Program-made: the position numbers and the translations under genes
In this document: one piece after another, positions 24,334 to 33,275 of the stretch
How positions within the stretch are numbered: position 1 is the first letter of the stretch
Layout: every line of letters begins with the position of its first letter
Assembly (NCBI GenBank): GCA_026120035.1
Contig: JALRME010000040.1
Location: 248,001 to 312,000, forward strand
DNA from: Coleophoma eucalyptorum
Taxonomy: Eukaryota > Ascomycota > Leotiomycetes > Helotiales > Dermateaceae
DNA length: 64,000 nucleotides
Direction of reading: 5' to 3'
Notes under the pieces: model-generated
Told to the model about the DNA's origin: nothing
What the model saw: only the letters and a program-made list of their open reading frames with translations
Databases searched by the model: none

Positions 24334-26739
24334 TTAAGTATGGTGGATGGCGATGGCGAACTTACTAGGTCCACTTTCTATTATCTTCCTCAAGGAACCC
24401 CAAATTGTCACCGGAAGGTAAAGATCATGGGATTCTGACAGGACAAATACCGAGCGTAGCGATGGAATTGGAGACCATGCGTCCTCTTCTCCTGAATTCG
24501 CTAACAAGGCGACCGATTCACAAACCACGACAGCTACAAAGCAAAGGGATCAATGGCGTACTGCAAATCGCGAGGTGAAGTACTTACCACACGGCACGGC
24601 AACCATGGAGATTTGATTCTTCCTCGCTATAGCCCACGGCACCAAAGCGTTCATACCATGCATTGAAGCCTCTCGAAGTTCCCCTTCTTGCAGAATTTCT
24701 CTCATTTTCGAGAAGTCTCTCTTCATGAACAGACTCATAACGGATTGAATGTCGACATGAAGTGATAGCCGAGCATAAGCCGCTGTAGGTAACGCTATAC
24801 CAGCAGTAAAGCACCGCCGAAGCCCTCTCTGACCTTGACTCCAATTGGAGATGCAGTGAGTCAGATACTCGCATAATTCAGCTGGTGTTAACGTGAACTC
24901 CGAACGCAGCTCGCCTATGTAAACGAGAAGGCCAACTATTTGGCACAGCCCAGAAAAGCCCGGGAGCTGGGGAAAGTAAGCACTGTTTAGTGGTTCGACA
25001 ACACTCCGAACCCGTAGGTTTCGGGAATGCTCCATGCAGCCATCGAGCATCTGCCAGTCGTTTGCAGATTTCGCTGACCACAAATTCTCATCAGAGGGCA
25101 TTTCCAGAGCATCTAGCAGGTTCCTGTTTGTAAACTTTAACTCAGTGTAGACGGTTGACCACAAACAACAAACTATGAACACGCAGAGTCGCGTCCTTGT
25201 GACATGTTAGCACGCTTCATAAGGACGCAGAGTAGAAGAAAAGTACCTGATGCGTGACTCTTTCTGTATGAAATCGTGCCAATTATCAATAATTGTGGAG
25301 TCTGGTCTCGTGTTCCTTATTCTACCCGCTGGCTCAATTTGGGAGGACAGGTCAAGCAGGACTTCAAGGCTTCCAATTGTAAGACTAGTATCAAGAGCAC
25401 TACCACCTGGAAGTCCAAAAACACTGTTTATTAGCAACGTATTGACTAGCCATAACGGAATCGCTGTAGGATGCTTGTCTTGAGAATCCAGGTAGCCAGA
25501 AATAAGCCTTCTTGAACACTCGAAGAAAGCCATGCCCAAGTGTTTGTCCCCGCAATACATAGCTCCATCTGCCAGTATGGCTAGAAGAAGGGCAACGTGC
25601 GTTGAATCGGGATGATGCGAACCTTCATGAAGGAACGGAAGATTCTTGCTTGGAAAATCCCAGAATTGATCCCAATACCGACCGAGGATTGTAGGGCTGG
25701 GAATGTCAAGTTGACCTCGCAAATCTGTAGGGCCGCGAAATCCACCATACATGCCCTGGATCGCTTCTTGTAGCCTACCATGAGCATGGTCAGACATGGA
25801 ATTTGTCGGCAGCTGAGGTCCACTAGGATCTCCTAGGATATTACGTGAAACACCTGGACTTTCGAAGCCTGTAGTGAAGAATGGATACGGTGATGAGCGA
25901 TTGGGTGCATATAGGGCATCAGAAGATGAGACACCAAACGCGTCTTCTGTAACGGATCCCAAATTTGCAGGCACGTACGTATCGAGGTGCTGTAGCCGAG
26001 GATCGATTGCGTCGCTATTGTCATGAGTCCCTCTCAGCTCAATTCCATCTGTACGGAGATCTCCATTCACAAGATCCTCTGTTGCTGCAATCGGAAATGC
26101 CTGTACCAGCGCCGGATCGACTTGCGTTGTCGCCGCATCGAGAATGCGTCCAGCTTCTAGTAGTCGATCAATCTGTTGGGACTGATCAAAGCTCGCAGCA
26201 TGGTACCCGATGTCAAGTGGTTGTGGGGGTGAAGCATTGTTGTGTCTTTCATACCCAGTTGACTGATCCCCGGGTCTAGGCGAAGGTACAATTTCCGGAG
26301 ATGGCACGCTGGACGGCGAGAAGCCGTGGTGTTTCTGTTGGTGACGATTGTGCGATTCCTTGCGCGGAAAGCACGCAGAACAAATCCGACATCTGAACGG
26401 CCGCTCCAAGGTATCTATGCAATAGCCTTGTCAGCCCGTCAAGATGGAACTGGGTCTGCATGCCACAGGGAGGTGGGGTACATTGGCCGACATCTCTTGG
26501 AGGGGTAATGCACTGGACTCACGTCGTCTGAAATGTCTCTTGAGATGCTCGGCGCGCCTGAAAGCCTGCCGGCATACGGAACATGTATGTCTCTTGGAAG
26601 TGCCACGAGCGGGGGGGCCTTGTCGTGATGATCTGGGTAGTGGTGGTGGGGGTGAAGGAGGAGGAAGAGGAGAAGGAGAAGGGGGAGGAAGAGGAGGAAA
26701 GAGATGATCAGGCTGCGCTGGTTGATCCGTCACCTCCAT
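24334..26739 (-). CDS. C2H2 zinc-finger transcription factor with fungal-specific regulatory domain
   Basis: Four exons: 26739-26523, 26414-25247, 25195-24588 and 24533-24334. Introns are 108, 51 and 54 nt, and the total is 730 aa. The first ATG is at 26739. A proline/serine-rich start is followed by two tandem C2H2 fingers split by intron 1. Finger 1 is CSVC...F-RRAEHLKR-H-FRR-H, with its last His codon made at the splice junction. Finger 2 is CRIC...F-PRKESHNR-H-QQK-H. The finger 1 helix matches the Msn2-type RxEHLKR helix that reads GGG. The rest (FWDFPSKNLPFLHEGS..., LLLAILADGAMYCGDKH) is the regulatory domain found in many fungal C2H2 factors. It is divergent from the reductase gene at 27371, sharing a 631-bp promoter, so it is the best candidate cluster regulator. 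Confidence 0.93.
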
Positions 26740-27370
26740 AAGGCTCAACTCGAGTTGAAGTGTCGCCAGAAAGTAGCTTTGATCGTGATGGGGTCTTTGG
26801 AGAGCTGTCGTTCTGATGGTTTTGGGGTCTTCTTGGGGGGACGAGACGTTGTTGACGTCGAGCCCTCTCGCGGGCTGGAGGGAAGATTACCCCAACTTGC
26901 ACGGAAACGGTTGGCCTCGTGCTTTCGTCCGGGGGTGGGCGCAGTGGCAGCTCGGGAAACTACACACGTGCAGATACGAAGGAGAAGTTTGAAGTCCTTC
27001 GTGTCATCTCTGTACAGCAATGGACGCGTTTTTCTGCTAATCGGGGTGTCCTGTGTACTATCATGGGGTGGTATATTCAAGTCATACGCGCCACCTTCTG
27101 CCCACCTTGCGCCCACCACCAGTCGGATTCTGGCTTGAGCAGGGCACCTAGTGAACGAGAGCACTCGTACACCTTCACATTTAACATGATGAGGGAGACA
27201 TATATGATGAGAGCATACCCCGCACCGTACGCTTTTGTCCTTTAGGATAGGTGCTACCCTTGGGTCTTCTATCCATTTGCAACTGATAATTTTGGCTGCA
27301 ATTCCAAGCCGTACCTCCTTTTGTCCACTCCAACTTCCCATTCACTCTTCCTGTCATATGAGTAGAAATC
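26740..27370. promoter_or_regulatory. Divergent promoter of C2H2 regulator and OYE-type reductase
   Basis: The 631-bp region between two divergent starts. It holds ATGGGGTGG at 27063-27071 and ATACCCCGCA near 27215-27224, two examples of the G4T word that recurs upstream of the other genes of the block. Overlapping open frames on both strands here (for example 26745-27341 on minus) lack domain support. Confidence 0.55.
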
Positions 27371-28702
27371 ATGAGCCCTCCACGGTATGAATCTGACCCA
27401 ATCGATGTATCACCCCTTAGAGCAGCCCTCAGTTTCCCTTACTCTGGCAGGGAGGCGGCCAATCGTCTCATGAAAGCTGCCACGACAGAACGGATTGCAT
27501 CCTGGGACCACCAAAACCTCGCTGCCTCGGGTATACCCAGTGCAAACCTAATCAACGTCTACCGGCGATGGGGCGAAGGTGGCTACGGTATCGTCTGCAC
27601 TGGCAACATCATGGTCGCCGAGGATCATCTGGAGGCTCCAGGAAATATGATCATTCCGACCGATGCTCCGCCAATATCCGGAGACGAGCGTTTCGAAGCA
27701 TATCGTGAATTAGCAACGGCAGCAAAACAAGCTGGGGCTCTGATTATTGCACAATTAAATCATCCTGGGAGGCAAACCAAAGCGGAACTACAGCCCAATC
27801 CTGTTTCCGCAAGCGCGATCAAGCTCGAAAATACACTTGGAATGACCTTTGCTTGCCCACATGCTGCCACAAAGGAGGAGATCAGTAAAGTCATCGGGCA
27901 GTTCGTCAATTCATCACACTTCTTGGAGCAGGCCGGTTATGATGGCGTCCAGCTGCACGTGGCTCACGGGTACCTCCTTTCCCAATTTCTTGCGGGCAAT
28001 ACGAACCAGCGAACCGACGAATATGGAGGAAGTCTTGCCAATCGTGCCCGTCTCCTTCTAGAGATTCTTCAGGCAATTCGAAGCAAGGTCTCAAGAAAAT
28101 TCATAGTCAGCCTCAAGCTTAACAGCGTAGAATTTCAAGTCGGAGGATTTGGTGTTTCTGAGGCAAAAGAGTTGTGTTTGATGTTGGAGGACCAAAACAC
28201 CCTCGATTTCATCGAGCTCAGTGGAGGCACCTACGAGTCTCTTGCCTTTGAGCATAAACGCGAGTCCACCATGAAACGCGAAGCTTTCTTCCTTGAGTTT
28301 GCCGAGGTCATTGTACCTTCCCTAACCAAGATTCGGACATATCTCACCGGGGGATTCAAGACAGCAAGTGGCATGGTAAAGGCTCTCAGCACCGTTGACG
28401 GCGTGGGTCTGGGTAGGGCGGTCTGTTTAGAATTTGACTTTGGTAGACACTTATTAGAAGGGAAGGTTCAGGGTGCGATTAAGCAGAAACTAGACCCACA
28501 AAACTTCATGTTGACAAATGTTGCAGCCGGAACTCAGATTGGACAAGTAGGTCAAGGCAACGAGCCGATGGACTTTTCAAGTCAAGAGAATGTCGACGCC
28601 TTCCTCGAGGCGATGGGCGTTTGGGTCCAACAATTGCAGAATGATAAAGACATGGAGATGAGCGGTTTTATTAATATGAGATCTAAATGGGGAAGAAAAT
28701 GA
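27371..28702 (+). CDS. NADH:flavin oxidoreductase, old yellow enzyme family
   Basis: A single-exon gene of 443 aa. The FMN-binding TIM-barrel features are clear: LMKAATTER (33-41), QLNHPGRQ (128-135), the active-site segment LHVAHGYLLSQF (195-206, normally H-x-x-H/N-GYL), and TNQRTDEYGGSLANRARLLLEI just after. GGFKTASGMVKAL marks the phosphate-binding end. Such enzymes use NAD(P)H to reduce activated C=C bonds in enones, nitro groups or 2,4-dienoyl thioesters. In a catabolic route this would saturate an alpha,beta-unsaturated ketone before Baeyer-Villiger attack. The gene is divergent from the C2H2 regulator and 778 bp upstream of Baeyer-Villiger-type monooxygenase 1 on the same strand. Cytosolic location is likely, since no signal peptide is seen. 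Confidence 0.93.
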   Translation: MSPPRYESDPIDVSPLRAALSFPYSGREAANRLMKAATTERIASWDHQNLAASGIPSANLINVYRRWGEGGYGIVCTGNIMVAEDHLEAPGNMIIPTDAPPISGDERFEAYRELATAAKQAGALIIAQLNHPGRQTKAELQPNPVSASAIKLENTLGMTFACPHAATKEEISKVIGQFVNSSHFLEQAGYDGVQLHVAHGYLLSQFLAGNTNQRTDEYGGSLANRARLLLEILQAIRSKVSRKFIVSLKLNSVEFQVGGFGVSEAKELCLMLEDQNTLDFIELSGGTYESLAFEHKRESTMKREAFFLEFAEVIVPSLTKIRTYLTGGFKTASGMVKALSTVDGVGLGRAVCLEFDFGRHLLEGKVQGAIKQKLDPQNFMLTNVAAGTQIGQVGQGNEPMDFSSQENVDAFLEAMGVWVQQLQNDKDMEMSGFINMRSKWGRK

Positions 28703-29480
28703 ACTTCAGCCCAAGCAACTTATTGAAGCCCTTATGGAGCACAGGCATTTGTAGATCATTACATTATTATGCTGAATTTCAAGATCTCTATAAAACCAGA
28801 GGAGGCAAGATTTATGAAGCAATGTCTAATGTCTTTGCCGCTATTCCTCGGATAGCTAGGAGCATTTAAGATCCAGTATCGATTTACATTAGTACAAATA
28901 AGAGATTAATGCCTCCTTTCATGGCCGAGGTGCTAGCAGAAAAACTTGGGGTAAAGCTTGTGTGTCGCAAGTCATCATCAGATCAACCCCGGGTGGGGTT
29001 ACCCCACTTTGAGTTCGTGCGGAATAGGACAACATCTCTCCACTTTCTTTTCTGAATAGTTGAATTTTGCCAGTATACCTGGGCTAGGATAGACAGGGAG
29101 CTGGATGTGTGGAGTGAAGTATGCCCTGTTACAATGCACGCTGATACTTTTGCCTCCTCTTTGGGCCCCAAGCCCCTCCCCCAGAAACACACCACGCCTT
29201 GCTACTCCCTACCGGAACACTTCTCCATCACCAATCACGTATACTGCTAGATTTGTCTTTATCGCGTCATGGTTGCACATTCAACTAAAGTTGGCGGCTT
29301 AGATTATGTGATCATGGATGCCGCATTGCCGTTCATCTATCCTCTAAATACCCCACCAATTCGCTCGAATTTTGTTAACTTTTGTGAAGAAATATCTGGC
29401 GACAATTTGATACAGTCTTTACACCAAAACTCGCCTCTTTTTGCACCCAGTCGCGCTTACGCGACGAACATCCCTCAGAC
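28703..29480 (+). promoter_or_regulatory. Promoter region of Baeyer-Villiger-type monooxygenase 1
   Basis: A 778-bp gap. At 28985-29005 a compact run, AACCCCGGGTGGGGTTACCCC, holds one AACCCC, one GGGGTT and one TACCCC overlapping head to head. Another TACCCC is at 29349-29354, about 130 bp before the ATG. The small open frames 28687-28869 and 29269-29595 are not supported. Confidence 0.5.
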
Positions 29481-31329
29481 ATGGCCCCCGGCTTGGTTGA
29501 ACCTTTTCCTGCGGTCTTGGACAAGGTTAGGACATATGCACAGAATGTGCCCAAGACAGATAGCACGGGGTACGAAATTCCAGAAACATACCTAGGCACT
29601 CGACGACCTGTGAAGGTTCTCGTTATTGGTTTCGGTGCTGCAGCTATCAACTTGGTTCATATCCTGGGACAAAATACCGAAAACAATGTGGTGGTTCAGT
29701 GCTATGAGAAAAATCCTGAAATAGGAGGAACTTGGTATGAAAACCGTTACCCAGGCTGTGCGTGTGATATTCCTGCAGTTAATTATCAATTCTCATGGCA
29801 CTCGAAGACCGATTGGACGAGCTATTATGCTACCTCGCAGGAAATCCTAGGTTACTTCAAGGAAATGGTTGATCAACATGGCCTCGCTGGTTTCGCCAAG
29901 TTGAATCATCGTGTTATGGGCGCATGGTGGAATGAAGAGACAGGAAAGTGGAGGATAAAAGTCCAGCCCCAAGGGGAGCCGGAAGAAGGTGCATTTTATG
30001 ATGAAGGAGATGTCCTAATTAATGCGACGGGTGTTCTCAACCATTGGAAATGGCCTCAAGTACCTGGTGTGGAGAAATTCAAGAATAAAGTACACAGTGC
30101 CGCTTGGGATACTTCGGTCGATTTGAACGACAAGGTCGTAGGTGTCATTGGCAATGGAAGCAGCGCAGTCCAAATTGTGCCGGCCATCTTCCCCAAAGTC
30201 AAGAAGATCAAGTCCTTCATGCGTTCCTCGACATGGATCACTGCCGGCTTCGCACAAAAGTATGCTGGAGAGAATGGTGCGAACTTCGACTACACGGAGG
30301 AACAAAAGAGGACCTTCAAAGAGAACCCAGCCGAATACCTAGATTACCGTAAACGGGTCGAAGCGGAACTGAATCAACGATTTAAATTCATCATAAACGG
30401 ATCACCGGAGCAACAGGAAGCCTTGGACTTTGCGCGGATGGAAATGGCTCGTAAGCTTGATGGACGTCAAGATCTGATCGAGAAGATGGTACCAACGGAT
30501 TATGCCGTTGGGTGTCGTCGGCCAACCCCAGGAAATGGCTATCTTGAATGCCTCACCAACGATGAGAAATGCAGTGTCAACTTTGAGGGTATCAGAGAGA
30601 TCACCGAGACTGGCCTGGTAACTACTGATGGCAAACATCACGATATGGACGTTCTAGTCTGCGCGACGGGATTTGACGTCAGCTTCAAACCAGTTTTTCC
30701 GGTCGTTGGTCTCAATGGTCTTGATTTGTCCACCTCTTGGGCCAAGCAGCCTCAGACCTATCTAAGTGCAACGGTGCCTAATTTCCCCAACTATTTCAGT
30801 AAGCAAACACAGCACATCTCTTACAGTTAAAGAACTTTTGCTAATACTTTGCAGTGATCAACGGCCCCTTTGGTCCGTATGGCCATGGATCTATTCTTCC
30901 TGTTATCGAGATTATCAGCCGTTACGTTGAAAAGTTCATCATAAAGTTACAAACAGAAAATGTAAAACGATTTCATCCGAAACAAGCCGCTGTCAACGAT
31001 TTTGCAAGGCATCGAGAGCTTTTCCTCCTGCGGACTGCGTGGAGTTCACCTTGCCGCTCATGGTTCAAAGGTGGCACTGCCGATGGACCTATCATGATGT
31101 GGCCGGGTAGCCGTCTACACTTCTTTGAGGCTCTCCAGCAACCAAGATGGGAGGTAAGTTTACTAAGTTGCCTCAAATGCATAAATGGAGCAAGTCTTAC
31201 TGACGTTTGTGTCGATAGGACTACGAGTGGGAGTACATGTTTAACAATAGATTTTCCTACTTCGGAAATGGATTCAGCACGCGAGAGATCGAGGGCAATG
31301 ATATTACCTGGTATATTGAGAAGGTTTAG
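29481..31329 (+). CDS. FAD-dependent monooxygenase 1, Baeyer-Villiger type (StcW/MoxY-like)
   Basis: Exons 29481-30798, 30855-31153 and 31219-31329 give 575 aa; introns of 56 and 65 nt close in frame. The FAD site is VLVIGFGAAAINL (47-59; the third glycine of GxGxxG is Ala), followed by GGTWYENRYPGCACDIP (82-98). The NADPH site is GVIGNGSSAV (211-220). The Baeyer-Villiger fingerprint FxGxxxHxxxW(P/D) is present in altered form, FKNKVHSAAWD, one residue shorter and with Asn for Gly. The C-terminus has TAWSSPCRSWFKGG and a final WEYMFNNRFSYFGNG block. The arrangement resembles the fungal monooxygenases that work in aflatoxin/sterigmatocystin pathways and other ketone-to-ester oxidations. It probably inserts oxygen next to a carbonyl. 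It is convergent with the hydrolase downstream (300 bp between stops). Confidence 0.93.
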
Positions 31330-31629
31330 TTAGTTACATACGCCATTGTCATGTTAAGATATTATTGATTGCTATTGTGGGGGGCCAACTAGTCTGCTTC
31401 CGCAACCACGTAGAAGCCGCTCTGGATATTGATAATCCCTGTTGTCTCAGAAAATGATTGGCCACTACCACTGGGTCTGAATTCGGCGGATATACAGTAA
31501 ATAAATTCCAGCTTAAATTACACTCTGCACACTGTCTGCAGTTTTGTTACATTTCACAGGAATTGATTATCTTTCATGTTTCAACGACAAAATGGCAAGA
31601 AAAGCGCTTGAAATCTCCTACCGACAACT
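31330..31629. other. Convergent 3' flanks
   Basis: 300 bp between the stop codons of monooxygenase 1 (+) and the hydrolase (-). Nothing gene-like is seen; both transcripts must end here. Confidence 0.6.
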
Positions 31630-32715
31630 TTAGGACTTGCTTGTGTGCTTTATTAAATAGTCACAGAACAATCTATCACATTCCTCCTGAACTTTCATGC
31701 TCGAGATTGGCCAACCAAGGGCAAAGGTATGCATCTCCCCGCTAGGTGCATATTCAGTAATGTCAACACCTGCAGCCCTCGAACGTTCGATCCACCTCTC
31801 GCTATCAGAAGCCAGAAGCTCTGTCCGCGAGTATGCGATCAGTTGCGGAGGGAGATATCCCACGTTTTCCTGCAGCAAAGCTGAGATAGCAGGAGTGTCG
31901 GAATCCGTGCCTTCGGGACGGAGCATGCTGTTCATAATGCCCGAGCCAACTGCATAGTCAAACATGAAGTCATTGGCACTATTCGGGTGATTTACCGTTT
32001 GTACTGCGGTCATGTCGAACCAAGGTGACTGCATCGCAATACAGGCCGGCAAAGGAATTTTGGGCTCGGTGTCACGGATCTGAATAGCTGCCAGAACTGC
32101 CAGATTGCCGCCAGCGGAATCACCTGCAAAAGCAATCTGCTGAGGAGATACGCCTTGGTCCAATAGCCACTTGTAAGCAGCAACCATGGCATTTCCCTGT
32201 GCAGGCCAGCGACAGGAAATGCTAAGAGCTGACACCGACTGTGAGCTTATGAGCTACTAGGACGTACTGAGAATTGAATACGTACGGTACCTGAGAGCCA
32301 CGAAAGCGACTGTCTTGCCGGTTCTTTCTATCAACGCCGTCCATCTTTTGTATTCCTTGAGATACTGCAGAGGATGTCCAACGATCATACCGCCGCCATG
32401 TGTAAATAGGACGACGATATCCTTGGAATTCAATGCGGAAATTGGGGTATGGGGTACAAGATATGCCTCAAATGCAGCATCGCCCACTTGTTGTGTCCCA
32501 TGTCCAGATGGCTCCTCATAAAATATCAACGGGTTCAAGGAGAATGACGTTCCCAACCAGACGCGAGCAATGGCATTGCGGAGACTAAGGGTGTGCGAAG
32601 CAAAGACGTTGAGTCGGCCAAGAATGACTGTCAGCGTCCTGGAAGAGGCTAAAAATAAGATCTTCACGGATGTCAGAGGACTGGCGAAAACTCTGTCCCA
32701 GTTTATCGACGGCAT
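31630..32715 (-). CDS. Alpha/beta hydrolase, hormone-sensitive-lipase / steryl acetyl hydrolase type
   Basis: Exons 32715-32286 and 32228-31630 (intron 57 nt, GTACGT donor) give 342 aa from the ATG at 32715. HGGGM marks the oxyanion hole, GDSAGG the nucleophile serine, and the late MHTFALGW the catalytic histidine, with an aspartate expected about 30 residues earlier (LLASDSERW). An N-terminal hydrophobic stretch could anchor it. The frame stays open upstream to 32859, so the start is not certain. HSL-type enzymes cleave short esters and lactone-like compounds. Between two Baeyer-Villiger genes, hydrolysis of the resulting ester or lactone is the natural guess. The gene is convergent with monooxygenase 1. 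Confidence 0.88.
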
Positions 32716-33275
32716 GCTGTGCTCTATAGAAGTATAAGTGAGCTCCCGCAATGATCCACCCCGCAAGAAGGACGACGATATGTTGGCAAGGTGTATTTGA
32801 ACTATTTCTATGGCGAATTGAAATGCACATGATGATGATAGGAGACGGAAAGACGGCAATAATGAGTGGACAGAAGGAATACACCCGAAGTGATTGACTT
32901 TGCATCAGGGTGACGAACGCTGGGGTAGACAGATTAGCTGGGTGGAGAAGTCTTGGGGTACAGGCAGAAAGCGGCGTAGCGCGGGTCTGGAGCACCAGGT
33001 AGGTACACGCTAACATAGATGGAGCCTACAGGTATCTGCCCCGCTTGTGTACAAACAAGGACGGTGGATGGAGGTATACCTTCGAGTGAGCTTTACTAGG
33101 TGTGCTTGGTCTATTTGTGATTGAATGAGATAAGCAGAGTAATGATTGGCAGGCAAGCAATAGAGATATTTGTTCAAATTGATCTAGGTATCGGATAAGT
33201 GGCAAGTGAGACTATGCTGTTATATATACACTACACTACAGTAGCGCAACTTGACATCGGAAGTTACTATACAGA
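32716..33275 (-). promoter_or_regulatory. Hydrolase promoter with GGGGTA words
   Basis: The upstream region of the leftward hydrolase carries GGGGTA at 32922-32927 and again at 32955-32960, about 210-245 bp before the start. The open frame 32585-33016 on minus overlaps this region in another frame and lacks a domain. The last 200 bp are the 3' flank of monooxygenase 2. Confidence 0.5.

Noticed and set aside
26745..27341. 198-aa minus-strand frame in the divergent promoter
   Set aside because: Overlaps other open frames on both strands, has low-complexity composition and would fill the promoter shared by two strong genes.
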